Source: Blastococcus sp. TF02A-30
GTDB lineage: Bacteria > Actinomycetota > Actinomycetes > Mycobacteriales > Geodermatophilaceae
Direction of reading: 5' to 3'
NCBI RefSeq assembly: GCF_003319185.1
Contig: NZ_QOHJ01000006.1
Location: 364,879-428,878, forward strand
DNA: 64,000 nt
The notes beneath the pieces were generated by a model. The model saw only the letters and a program-made list of their open reading frames with translations. It made no database searches and was not told the DNA's origin. A program made the translations under genes and the position numbers. Positions 25,214 to 32,495 of this stretch are shown here, in pieces. Every line of letters starts with the position of its first letter. Position 1 is the stretch's first letter.

Positions 25214-26071
25214 GTGTCGTCCCCCCGCCCCGAGTCCCAGCCCGCACAGCAGCAGTCCACGCCCGGCACGCTCGGCGAGATGGACCCGAAGCCCGACCAC
25301 GGCGAGGAGAGCTACCAGGGCTCCGGCCGCCTGACCGGCAAGGCCGCCGTCATCACCGGTGGCGACAGCGGCATCGGCCGCGCCGTGGCCATCGCCTTCG
25401 CCCGCGAGGGCGCCGACGTCCTCATCTCCTACCTGGACGAGCACGAGGACGCCCAGGACACCGCCAAGTACGTCGAGCAGGCCGGGCGGAAGTGCGTGCT
25501 CGTGCCCGGCGACCTCTCCGACCGGGCGCACGCCAAGACGATCATCCCGAAGGCCGTCGAGGAGTTCGGCCGGGTGGACGTCCTGGTCAACAACGCCGCC
25601 TACCAGATGAGCCACGACTCGATCGAGGAGATCAGCGACGAGGAGTGGGACTTCACCGTCGCCACGAACCTCTCGGCGATGTTCACCCTCACCAAGGACG
25701 CCATCCCGCACATGCGCCCGGGCGCGTCGATCATCAACTCGTCGTCGGTCAACTCGGACAACCCGAGCCCGAACCTCATCGCCTACGCGATGACCAAGGC
25801 CGGCATCGCCAACTTCACCGCCTCGCTCGCGCAGATGCTGGCCGAGAAGGGCATCCGCGCCAACAGCGTCGCCCCCGGCCCGATCTGGACGCCGCTCATC
25901 CCGGCGACCATGCCCGAGGAGAAGGTGGAGAGCTTCGGCCAGCAGGTGCCGCTGGGCCGCCCCGGCCAGCCGGCGGAGCTCGCCCCGGTGTACGTGCTGC
26001 TGGCAAGCGACGAGGCGTCCTACGTCTCGGGCGCGCGGGTCGCCGTCACCGGCGGCAAGCCGATCCTGTAG
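25214..26071 (+). CDS. SDR family oxidoreductase (YghA/YhdG-like)
   Basis: 285 residues from a GTG start, with a CCGGAGGATCC ribosome binding site. It has the ~40-residue N-terminal arm ([20 protein letters not shown]) seen in the YghA-like subgroup, the cofactor motif TGGDSGIG (~49), NNAAY, the active-site Ser in INSSSVNS, and the catalytic pair YAMTK. The C-terminal segment [23 protein letters not shown] is typical. These enzymes are NAD(P)-dependent carbonyl reductases, often linked to general stress; the substrate is unknown. It is followed by yidD after five bases, so the two may be co-transcribed. Confidence 0.92.
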   Translation: MSSPRPESQPAQQQSTPGTLGEMDPKPDHGEESYQGSGRLTGKAAVITGGDSGIGRAVAIAFAREGADVLISYLDEHEDAQDTAKYVEQAGRKCVLVPGDLSDRAHAKTIIPKAVEEFGRVDVLVNNAAYQMSHDSIEEISDEEWDFTVATNLSAMFTLTKDAIPHMRPGASIINSSSVNSDNPSPNLIAYAMTKAGIANFTASLAQMLAEKGIRANSVAPGPIWTPLIPATMPEEKVESFGQQVPLGRPGQPAELAPVYVLLASDEASYVSGARVAVTGGKPIL

Positions 26072-26076
26072 CCGGC

Positions 26077-26574
26077 GTGGTCTTCATCTGGAGCAGCGGG
26101 CCGCGCCGCCGTCGCCCCCGCCGCGGGTACGGCGGGTACGGCGGGCACTACTCGGGGCACTACGGCCGCGGGTACGGCCCGCCGCCGGGCTACGGCCACG
26201 GGTACGGACGGCGCAACGACTCCTGCCTGCGCGACCTGCTGTTCCTCAACACCGGGTGCTGCCTGGCCAATGCGGTCGGGTGCGGCATGGACTCGATGCT
26301 GCTGGCGCCGACGACGGCCCGGCAGGTGCGGAGGGCCGGCACGGGGGAGCGGGGCACCCGGTTGGCCGACCGGCTGGTCTCCGCCGTGCGGGTCTACCAG
26401 CGGGAGATCAGCCCGAAGCGGCCGCCGAGCTGCCGGTTCGAGCCGACCTGCTCGGCCTACGCCGTCGAGGCGCTGGAGCGGCACGGGGCACGCCGGGGGT
26501 CGTGGCTGACCCTGCGCCGGCTGGCGCGCTGCCGGCCGGGTGCCGCCCGCGGGGCCGACCCCGTCCCCGCCTGA
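26077..26574 (+). CDS. yidD: YidD membrane protein insertion factor with Gly/Tyr-rich N-terminal extension
   Basis: 165 residues from GTG 26077. The last ~75 residues are Yid[35 protein letters not shown] and RRLARCRPG, with both conserved cysteines. YidD assists YidC-dependent insertion of membrane proteins at the inner face of the membrane. The first ~90 residues are unusual: an Arg-rich start, about ten Gly-Tyr units ([18 protein letters not shown]) and a Cys-rich segment ([20 protein letters not shown]). Standard YidD is 70-100 residues. The extension is in frame with no stop, but a shorter product from ATG 26287 ([10 protein letters not shown]) cannot be excluded. Confidence 0.82.
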   Translation: MVFIWSSGPRRRRPRRGYGGYGGHYSGHYGRGYGPPPGYGHGYGRRNDSCLRDLLFLNTGCCLANAVGCGMDSMLLAPTTARQVRRAGTGERGTRLADRLVSAVRVYQREISPKRPPSCRFEPTCSAYAVEALERHGARRGSWLTLRRLARCRPGAARGADPVPA

Positions 26575-26581
26575 GCCCTCG

Positions 26582-26631
26582 TGCGGGGAACGCGGGGCCT
26601 GCGCGGCCCGCCGGAGCCCTCGTTCCCCGCA
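26582..26631. terminator. inverted repeat after yidD
   Basis: Arms tgcggggaacg (26582-26592) and its complement (26621-26631) bracket a GC-rich 28-base spacer seven bases past the yidD stop. A terminator or 3' stabiliser is likely, again without a T-tract. Confidence 0.5.
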
Positions 26632-26695
26632 TGAAGGGACGTCGACGCGCGGACAAGACCGTGCGCCGGCGCGGGCGGGCGCCTACCGTCCCCGC

Positions 26696-27715
26696 GTGCT
26701 GATCGAGGAGACCGCAGGGACGGCCACCTGGCTGGACCCGGCCTGGCGCGCGGGCGCGCTGGCGTGGGCGGGCGACGCGCTGGCGGACGCCGGGCTCGTG
26801 CTGGCCGGCGAGCCCGAGCAGACGCACGTCCAGCCCTGGTCGACGGTGTTCCGGCTGCCGGTCGGCGACGGCGCGGTCTGGCTCAAGTCCGCGGGTCCCG
26901 GCTCCGCCCACGAGCCGGCGCTGGCCGCGGCTCTCGGCCGCTGGTCGCCGGAACGTGTGCTCGTGCCGCTCGCGGTGGACCGCGGGCGCCGGCTGCTGCT
27001 GCTCCCGGACGGCGGCCGCACGCTGCGGGACGCGGGGGCCGGGGACATCGCCACGTGGGAGGCGGTGCTGCGCGACCACGCCCGCCTCCAGATCGCCCTG
27101 GCCCCGCACGCCGGGGAGATGCTCCGTCTGGGCGTCCCCGACCACCGGCCGGAGCGGCTGCCCGCGATGGTCGGCGAGCTGCTCGCCGACGACGCGGCCC
27201 AGCGGAAGGGGCGGCCGGACGGGCTCGCCCCCGAGATCCGGGTGCGGATCGGGGCGACCCTGGACGGGTACGCCGCTGCCTGCCGCCGGCTGGCCGACGG
27301 GCCGGTGCCCGCGACGCTGCAGCACGACGACCTGCACGACGCCAACGTCTTCGTCGGAGGCCGGCGGCACCGGTTCTTCGACTGGGGCGACGCCTCGGTC
27401 GGGCACCCCTTCCTCGTGCTGCTGGTCGCGCTCCGGATGGCCGCCCGCGTGCTGGAGCTGCCGCACGGCGACCCGTCGCTGGTCCGACTCCGGGACGCCT
27501 ACCTCGAGGAGTGGCGGGGCTCCGGGACGCCGGCCGAGCTGCGCGAGCTGTGCGACGACGCCCTGCGGGTGGCGCCGCTGCAGCGGGCGCTGACCTGGCG
27601 GCGGATCCTGCGCGGCGTCCCGCCGGCCGAGCGGGAGGAATGGCAGGGGGCGGTGCCCGGGTGGACCGCCGAGCACCTCGCGCCGGGACCGCTGACGCCC
27701 CCGCCCCCGGCCTGA
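26696..27715 (+). CDS. phosphotransferase (APH/choline-kinase-like) family protein
   Basis: 339 residues from GTG 26696. The kinase-fold motifs are LQHDDLHDANVFV (catalytic loop, Brenner-type) and FFDWGDASVGHPFL (metal-binding Asp), with an N-lobe Lys in AVWLKSAG. This is the aminoglycoside phosphotransferase superfamily, but nothing identifies the substrate. Such actinobacterial proteins are commonly annotated as aminoglycoside phosphotransferases without evidence of drug modification. It is followed at 17 bp by the interrupted arfB gene on the same strand. Confidence 0.82.
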   Translation: MLIEETAGTATWLDPAWRAGALAWAGDALADAGLVLAGEPEQTHVQPWSTVFRLPVGDGAVWLKSAGPGSAHEPALAAALGRWSPERVLVPLAVDRGRRLLLLPDGGRTLRDAGAGDIATWEAVLRDHARLQIALAPHAGEMLRLGVPDHRPERLPAMVGELLADDAAQRKGRPDGLAPEIRVRIGATLDGYAAACRRLADGPVPATLQHDDLHDANVFVGGRRHRFFDWGDASVGHPFLVLLVALRMAARVLELPHGDPSLVRLRDAYLEEWRGSGTPAELRELCDDALRVAPLQRALTWRRILRGVPPAEREEWQGAVPGWTAEHLAPGPLTPPPPA

Positions 27716-27731
27716 CCGGCAGACTGTCGCC

Positions 27732-27872
27732 GTGCCCACGACCGACGACCCGTCCGGCGACCTGCCCGTCACCGGCTCCGTCGTCGTGCCCGCGAGCGCG
27801 CTGCAGTGGCGCTTCTCCCGCTCGTCGGGACCCGGCGGCCAGGGGGTCAACACCGCCGACTCCCGGGTCTAG
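27732..27872 (+). pseudogene. arfB: arfB 5' half, truncated by element integration
   Basis: From GTG 27732 the frame encodes the N-terminal domain of ArfB (alternative ribosome-rescue factor B, a peptidyl-tRNA hydrolase), including the catalytic GGQ in SSGPGGQGVNTADSRV. After 45 matching codons the integrated element supplies GTC and a TAG stop at 27870-27872. The positively charged C-terminal tail needed to enter the mRNA channel is lost, so this fragment should be inactive. The rest of the gene lies 10 kb away at 37823-38128. Confidence 0.92.
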
Positions 27873-27890
27873 CTGTTCCCACGTTGTACC
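27863..27890. other. attL (left attachment site)
   Basis: The hexamer CCGGGT at 27863-27868 is shared with attR and contains the likely crossover dinucleotide GT (27867-27868). To its right lies the element-derived arm GTTCCCACGTTGTACC (27875-27890), the exact complement of the arm at attR. To its left is arfB. Confidence 0.85.
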
Positions 27891-27895
27891 GACGA

Positions 27896-28165
27896 TCAGC
27901 CGGTCGTGGCTCGGCTTACGACGTAGCGGGTGTGGTGCCGGTTGGGGCGCACCTGGCTCACGTTGTACTCGCCCGCGAGGGGGCCGCTCTCAACGCGGAT
28001 GGAGCCGGTCACGGGGAGGACCGGGTAGCCGGGCGGCACGCGGACCGAGACGTCGGAGATGTTGAAGACGCCCTCGGCCTCCTTGGCGGAGATGAGGATG
28101 ACCAGGGCGTAGGCCGGGGTCTCGGTGGCCCCGTCCACGAGGGTCACGCGGTCGGGGAAGTTCAC
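27896..28165 (-). CDS. putative head-closure / head-tail adaptor protein
   Basis: 89 residues, beta-rich (VTLVDGATETPAYALVIL, RVPPGYPVLPVTGSIRV, SGPLAGEYNVSQVRPNRHHTRYVVS). Size, beta content and position directly after the connector-like gene fit a stopper/head-closure protein that plugs the filled capsid and provides the docking surface for a tail. No sequence signature proves it. The ATG overlaps the stop of the connector gene by four bases, and its stop is only five bases from the attL arm, so it is the last gene of the element. Confidence 0.5.
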   Translation of the reverse strand: MNFPDRVTLVDGATETPAYALVILISAKEAEGVFNISDVSVRVPPGYPVLPVTGSIRVESGPLAGEYNVSQVRPNRHHTRYVVSRATTG

Positions 28166-29442
28166 GCGACCCGCCTCCGGTAGCGGTGGAGGACGGCCTG
28201 CTCGGCCAGCGAGAAGGACGAGAAGCTGCCTCGGGCGGCGTAGCCGTCGGCGGACTCGCTCTCAAGCTGGGCGGGGTTGGCGAGGAGCCGGGCGCTCGCC
28301 GTGACGACCACGGCTCGCAGGTCGGCGGGGAAGGAGAACTCGCCGAGGCCGAGGCCGTTGCGGGTCGGCCCGCGTCCACGGACGTAGGCGGTGACCAGCT
28401 CCGCCACGATGGGGACGTGGACGGCTGCCAGGGCCTCCAGTCCGGCGTCTCCCTCGCGGCCCATGAAGGTCACGACGTCGGCGGCCAGGTCGGAGATGGG
28501 GAGGCTCGGGGCCTCCGGCTCCGGCGTGACGACCGGCACCGTCGAGACGGTCACCGTCTTCGTCATGACGCCGGGCGCACCGCTGGGGTCGGTGACGGTG
28601 AGCTTGACGGGGTAGGAGCCGTCCGCCGCGAAGGTGCGGGACGCGGTCACGCCGGACTCCGAGGAGCCGTCCCCGAAGTCCCAGGCGTAGGTGATCGGGT
28701 CACCCTCCGGGTCCACGGTGCCGGAGGCGTCCACGGAGACGGTGCGGTCCAGGACGTCCACGGTGAAGCTCGGGATCGGACCCTGGCCCGGCGTAGTCAC
28801 CGGAGCCGGGTAGGGGACCAGCGCCGTCGCCACGGACGTCGAGCGGTTGGCCGTGCCGGTGTAGTCGAACGCGAAGCGCAGGTCGTCGGGCAGGCCGCCG
28901 TCCAGCCGGAGCGGGATCGGGGAGCCGACCTCGTCCAGGCGGACCATCGCGAAGCCGAAGGTCGTGGTCGTGCCGGTCGTGATGAGGAGGCTCATCCCGC
29001 TCGGCGTGACGTCCCGACCGAGGGAGTCCTTCCACGCCTTCGTGGGGACCTTGATCGTGACCTCGTACCACTGGTACGCCGATGCCTGAGGCAGGGCCAC
29101 GGCGTAGCCGGTCACCGGGACGGTGTCGGCGGCGTTCGTGGCGATGAGGCCGACCTTGGTCGTGCCGTCGGTGGCGAGGCCGAGGATCTTGAGGGAGTAG
29201 GTCGTCTCCCCCACGGTGGAGACCTCGGCAGGGAGAGCGATCTTAGTGGCGGTGAAGCCGGAGAGCCGCTGGACGTTGCCGTAGCCGTTGCCGACGTCAC
29301 GAGCCGCCACGGACCCGGAGGACCAGGGCGTGATGTCGGACGCGGCAGGAGCGGCAGGGGTGCCAGCGTCGAGGAAGTGGGATCGGGGGACGTAGTTGCG
29401 GCCGACGACGTCCCCGGCCTGCCAGGTTGCGGGGTAGCTCAT
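28162..29442 (-). CDS. PKD-domain protein fused to head-tail connector domain
   Basis: 426 residues. Residues ~1-200 are a beta-rich module resembling a carbohydrate-binding or fibre jelly roll (YQWYEVTIKVPTKAW, GFAMVRLDEVG). Residues ~225-310 are a clear PKD domain (VDASGTVDPEGDPITYAWDFGDGSS, SYPVKLTVTDPSG). Residues ~320-426 look like a phage connector/adaptor: SDLAADVVTFMG, LEALAAVHVPIVAELVTAYVRGRG, FPADLRAVVVTASARLLANPAQL. Connector proteins are normally ~100 residues with no surface domains, so this is a fusion of a display or decoration module with a neck protein. It follows the capsid gene after a terminator hairpin. Confidence 0.65.
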   Translation of the reverse strand: MSYPATWQAGDVVGRNYVPRSHFLDAGTPAAPAASDITPWSSGSVAARDVGNGYGNVQRLSGFTATKIALPAEVSTVGETTYSLKILGLATDGTTKVGLIATNAADTVPVTGYAVALPQASAYQWYEVTIKVPTKAWKDSLGRDVTPSGMSLLITTGTTTTFGFAMVRLDEVGSPIPLRLDGGLPDDLRFAFDYTGTANRSTSVATALVPYPAPVTTPGQGPIPSFTVDVLDRTVSVDASGTVDPEGDPITYAWDFGDGSSESGVTASRTFAADGSYPVKLTVTDPSGAPGVMTKTVTVSTVPVVTPEPEAPSLPISDLAADVVTFMGREGDAGLEALAAVHVPIVAELVTAYVRGRGPTRNGLGLGEFSFPADLRAVVVTASARLLANPAQLESESADGYAARGSFSSFSLAEQAVLHRYRRRVA

Positions 29443-29483
29443 TAGCGGGGGCCTCCAGGGACCATCGTGTAAACGACCTCAAG

Positions 29484-29515
29484 GCCCCGACCGCTCAGAG
29501 TTGAGCGGTCGGGGC
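29484..29515 (-). terminator. hairpin terminator after major capsid gene
   Basis: Perfect 14-base arms (29484-29497 and 29502-29515) around a four-base loop, 13 bp past the capsid stop. On the minus strand the stem is followed by TTGAGGTCGTTT, a weak T-rich tail. Expected effect: high capsid expression with reduced read-through into the connector genes. Confidence 0.75.
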
Positions 29516-29527
29516 GTCGAGGGTTGG

Positions 29528-30349
29528 TCAGGCGGCGATGGTCAGCTTGGTGACGGCCTTGGCCTGGGGGAAGGCGAAGTCGACCCGCATGGTCACCTTG
29601 ACGGCGACCTCGTCGGTCTCGAAGAACGCCTGGTCGGAGACCTCCACCTTGGCCCGGTCGCGGACGACCATGAGGGCCTGGGCGGTGTCGAGGCCGTAGA
29701 CCGTGTTCAGCGGCAGGTTCTCCGTGATGTAGACCGGGATGCCGTTGATGGAGAAGCCGGTCTCCAGGAGGCCGACGTTGGAGCCGGTCGCCTGCTTGAT
29801 CCCCGCGAACCGCAAATAAGTCGCGGCCGCCATGTACCAAGCGCGCACCTGCGTGCGGTTGCCGAGAGCCTTGACCTGCGCCTCGGTGAAGGAGTCCAGG
29901 TTGGTCGCGGTGCCCGAGATCGGGGTGAAGCCGGTGACGCCGGGCAGGCCGACCGGGGCCTTGGTCTGGGTGCCGGAGTTGGTGAAGAAGGCATTGTCCA
30001 GCGCGACGGCGATGGCCCGCGTCAGCGAGTCACCGACGAGCTTGGTGGCCGCCGGGCTGGAGTCCTGCGCCAGCTCGCGGCTCACGCGGATCACCCCGCC
30101 GACCTTCTTGGGGGTCGAGGTGATCTCGTCCAGGACCGGGTTGGCGACCTCCAGGTCCTCGCCCTCGGACGCCCACTTGGCCGTGGTGTCGGCGGTCACG
30201 CGGGGGATGTGGAGGGAGGCGTTGGTGGTGTTCGCCACGGCGACGCCGGAGGCGGCGGCGACGGACTCCGTCTGGAGGCCGACGAGGATGAGGTCGTGGT
30301 AGCCGTCGGGCTTGACGCCCTCGGGGACGTTGGCGGCGTAGAGAGCCAC
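29528..30349 (-). CDS. major capsid protein (HK97-fold)
   Basis: 273 residues from GTG 30349, with an AAGGAG ribosome binding site 7-9 bases upstream. HK97-like features are the GVIRVSRELAQDSSPAATKLVGDSLTRAIAVALDNAFF segment (long spine helix), the GLLETGFSINGIPVYITENLP strand and the C-terminal VAVKVTMRVDFAFPQAKAVTKLTIA. It is on the short side for the family and begins without a delta domain, consistent with a separate scaffold gene upstream. It forms the shell of the particle encoded by the element. Confidence 0.88.
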   Translation of the reverse strand: MALYAANVPEGVKPDGYHDLILVGLQTESVAAASGVAVANTTNASLHIPRVTADTTAKWASEGEDLEVANPVLDEITSTPKKVGGVIRVSRELAQDSSPAATKLVGDSLTRAIAVALDNAFFTNSGTQTKAPVGLPGVTGFTPISGTATNLDSFTEAQVKALGNRTQVRAWYMAAATYLRFAGIKQATGSNVGLLETGFSINGIPVYITENLPLNTVYGLDTAQALMVVRDRAKVEVSDQAFFETDEVAVKVTMRVDFAFPQAKAVTKLTIAA

Positions 30350-30688
30350 GGGGTTGCTCCTTCTGAGCGGTGAGGGATGGGGGAGCCCAGAGGCCGCCAG
30401 GGCCGTTGCGGGCGACCTCCCAGGGCGACGCCGGGACGCCGGGGAGGAAGAGGGGGAAGGTCAAGCGGGCGTTGACGCCCGAGACGCCGAAGGCCCCCGT
30501 CGCAGCTCTCGACCTGGGCAACTCCAGGGAGGCGCGAAGAGGGCCTTCGGCGGGGCCGCCCTCAGTAGCTCGCGGAAGTCCTGACGAGACACGCGAGGGA
30601 GGGCGGAGCTGGGGATGGGTGGGGAGTGGAGGCCGGAGCCGCCGTCGGGCTCCCCAGCACGACGACGGCGGCTCCGGGGTCTAGTGGG
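30350..30688 (-). other. leader region between scaffold and capsid genes with two hairpins
   Basis: A 339-bp gap without a credible gene. It holds two perfect hairpins: 14-base arms at 30634-30647/30663-30676 just past the scaffold stop, and 12-base arms at 30485-30496/30541-30552. The first probably ends the upstream transcript. The second lies in the capsid leader. A separate capsid promoter between 30552 and 30349 is plausible, but I cannot name its hexamers. Confidence 0.55.
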
Positions 30689-31096
30689 TCAGGAGAAGAG
30701 GGAGCCCCACCCGGCGGACGGCTGGGCGGTCTCGCGGACGCCCTGGTCCACGTCGCCGCGAGGACGCCGGGAGGCGAGGTGCGGCTTGGCGGTCAGGAGG
30801 GCGTCGATGGCCGAGGCCAGCGCCGCCGGGTCCTCCAGGAGGGCCTCGTCGTAGGGGAGGTCACTCGGGTCCGCGAGGCGTCCCGTGGCGGCGACCTCCA
30901 GCCGGAAGACGCGGGCGGCGAGGTCGTCGGCCCGCTTGGCCTTGGTCCGCTGCTCGGCGTTCTCGCGGCGGAGCCTCTCCACGTACTCACGCGGGAAGGT
31001 GTCGCCCTCCGGCTCCGGGGTCTCCGGCGTCTCGGTGGGCTCGGTCTCGACCTCCGGGGTCTCCGGGGTCTCGGGGGCGGGGTTGGTCATCGCCAT
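30689..31096 (-). CDS. putative capsid scaffolding protein
   Basis: 135 residues. Residues 1-32 are an acidic Pro/Glu/Thr repeat (ETPETPEVETEPTETPETPE). Residues ~37-70 form a charged helix likely to coil (YVERLRRENAEQRTKAKRADDLAARVFRLEVAATG). The rest contains LPYDEALLEDPAALASAIDALL. This composition and the position directly upstream of the capsid gene match small phage scaffolding proteins. The ATG at 31096 overlaps the end of the preceding small gene; a start at 31090 is equally possible. Confidence 0.7.
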   Translation of the reverse strand: MAMTNPAPETPETPEVETEPTETPETPEPEGDTFPREYVERLRRENAEQRTKAKRADDLAARVFRLEVAATGRLADPSDLPYDEALLEDPAALASAIDALLTAKPHLASRRPRGDVDQGVRETAQPSAGWGSLFS

Positions 31097-31266
31097 CCTC
31101 GGAAGGGTCGTGAGGTGCTGGGGGCCTGACGGGCGGACTCGCGGAGGCGACGCCGCAGGCGGGCGTTCTCGGCCTCCAGGTCCTCGCGGCGCTGGGTCTC
31201 CATGCGCTCTTCGTAGGTCCGCCCGTTGGCGTCCTTGGCGAAGCCGCTCTTGGCGTAGGCGCTCAT
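31087..31266 (-). CDS. small coiled-coil protein
   Basis: 59 residues beginning MSAYAKSGFAKDANGRTYEE, followed by a heptad-like charged helix (RMETQRREDLEAENARLRRRLRES). The ATG overlaps the preceding stop by four bases, and its end overlaps the scaffold gene. Function unknown; part of the tightly coupled late cluster. Confidence 0.6.
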   Translation of the reverse strand: MSAYAKSGFAKDANGRTYEERMETQRREDLEAENARLRRRLRESARQAPSTSRPFRGWR

Positions 31267-31421
31267 CGGGTCGCCTCCATGCGCTGCCGGAGGGCGGTGA
31301 CCTCGGAGAGGATCTCCTTGATGCCGTCGATGAGGACGTCGATGCGGGCGTCGATGTTGTCCAGCCGGTCCTCCACGGACGCGGAGGCGGGGACGGGATC
31401 GGGGAGACGGTGAAGGGTCAT
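31263..31421 (-). CDS. small helical protein
   Basis: 52 residues, MTLHRLPDPVPASASVEDRL, continuing as one amphipathic helix (LDNIDARIDVLIDGIKEILSEVTALRQRM) with hydrophobic residues every three to four positions, suggesting oligomerisation. It lies between the zinc-finger protein and the next small gene with four-base stop/start coupling. It could be an accessory head or regulatory subunit; nothing decides. Confidence 0.55.
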   Translation of the reverse strand: MTLHRLPDPVPASASVEDRLDNIDARIDVLIDGIKEILSEVTALRQRMEATR

Positions 31422-31429
31422 GGGGAGCC

Positions 31430-32152
31430 TCAGTTCGTGAACTGGTAGCGGTAGGTGGGGTTGTTCGGGTGACGTCCGCCAGGCCGGATGCGGCCCGTCC
31501 TGCCGGTGCCCCAGCGGTCCATGCGGACGCGGGCGTCGTAGGGGCGGTTGTCCTTCTGGTAGGCGGCGTTGCACTCGCGGCAGTAGGACTGGAAGCGGTG
31601 GTAGTCGCGGTCCGCCGGGTCGGAGGAGCGCCGGAGGAAGTGGCTGGTCTCCTTGGTCTCGCCGCACTTGCCGCAGGTCCGGGGGACGTCGGGGTCGTGC
31701 TTGATCGGCTCGCGCTGCTTGCGGGCGACCAGGAGGTCATCGGGGAGCGGCGTGGAGACGTCGAGGCCGTGGGCGTCGGTGAGGAGCGAGACGACCTCCC
31801 CCAGGCCGAAGTCGTCGGGGAAGTCGTCGTAGAAGAGGAACTCCCAGCCGCCCACGTCCTCGTTGGTGCGGGTCAGGACGACGTCGGCCCGGCGGCCCGT
31901 CCCGGTCGCCTCGGCGACGGAGTGGGTCTGCTCGGCGAGGCGGCGGATGGCCTCGTAGAAGTCCTCCTTGCGGAGGTCGGGGGCGGCGATCTCGTGGAGC
32001 TTGGATCGCGGGATGCGGATGGTCTCGGCCTCGCTGGGGCGGAGGAAGACGGCCAGGAGTCGGCGGCCGACGTCGGCCACCGTCGCCTCGTCAGGGTCGG
32101 CGATGTAGGGCATGACTGGGGAGCGCCCTCTCGGGTCGTAGGGGTGGGGCAT
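31430..32152 (-). CDS. winged-helix-like / zinc-finger protein, candidate regulator of the element
   Basis: About 240 residues from ATG 32152 (a second candidate is ATG 32113). Residues ~15-140 are alpha/beta with a helix pair (IPRSKLHEIAAPDLRKEDFYEAIRRLAEQTHSVAEA) that could be a winged-helix DNA-binding region. Residues ~155-205 hold CGKCGETK and YCREC, two CxxC knuckles like those in phage HNH-related zinc proteins, but without a clear HNH histidine pair. Its gene begins at the edge of the large dyad region, the expected place for a protein acting there. The role as regulator or replication initiator is inference. Confidence 0.5.
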   Translation of the reverse strand: MPHPYDPRGRSPVMPYIADPDEATVADVGRRLLAVFLRPSEAETIRIPRSKLHEIAAPDLRKEDFYEAIRRLAEQTHSVAEATGTGRRADVVLTRTNEDVGGWEFLFYDDFPDDFGLGEVVSLLTDAHGLDVSTPLPDDLLVARKQREPIKHDPDVPRTCGKCGETKETSHFLRRSSDPADRDYHRFQSYCRECNAAYQKDNRPYDARVRMDRWGTGRTGRIRPGGRHPNNPTYRYQFTN

Positions 32153-32154
32153 CA

Positions 32155-32243
32155 AGGAGGTCTGCGAGCGATCCGGCTCGGCGGTATCACCGGCGGAGCG
32201 GTCCGGCAGAGACCTCTCCTCAGGTATTTAGGAGGTCTGCGAG
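32155..32243. repeat. 14-bp direct repeats flanking the start of the zinc-finger gene
   Basis: AGGAGGTCTGCGAG occurs at 32155-32168 and 32230-32243, 75 bp apart. The sequences after each copy are also alike (CTCGG...TCACCGGC(G/A)GAGCG), so the unit is an imperfect ~50-bp repeat beside the large dyad. Confidence 0.7.
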
Positions 32244-32326
32244 AACCCCTCGGTCTGCTCACCGGCAGAGCGTTTTTCTGGAGGAACTTCGTCTCCGAGC
32301 CCAGGACGCGGGGGAGGGGGTGGCCG

Positions 32327-32477
32327 GGCGGCCCGGCTGGGTGGGGTTTTGCATCTCCTGGGTGAGGTTTTACGGGCTTCTTCTATTTCCCCCTTATAGG
32401 AGGCGGCTCTATAAGGAGGTAATAGAAGAGTCCCGTAAAACCTCACCTCAGAGAGGTAAAACCCCACCGGGCCGCCC
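32327..32477. other. 150-bp imperfect dyad with four 13-bp boxes
   Basis: Arms of about 70 bases (32327-32399 and 32408-32477) are complementary at roughly 85% of positions around an eight-base centre. Each arm carries two copies of GGTGRGGTTTTRC: 32340-32352, 32361-32373 and, on the other strand, 32435-32447 and 32456-32468 (the outermost left copy reads GC at its end). The two boxes in each arm are spaced exactly 21 bp, two helical turns. It is the only locally AT-rich stretch of the element. Candidate replication origin, operator or packaging signal. Confidence 0.8.
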
Positions 32478-32495
32478 CTCCGCCGCGTCTGGGCC

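Noticed and set aside
30354..30684. Possible small plus-strand genes in the capsid leader
   Set aside because: Opposite to all genes of the element, low complexity, no start context.
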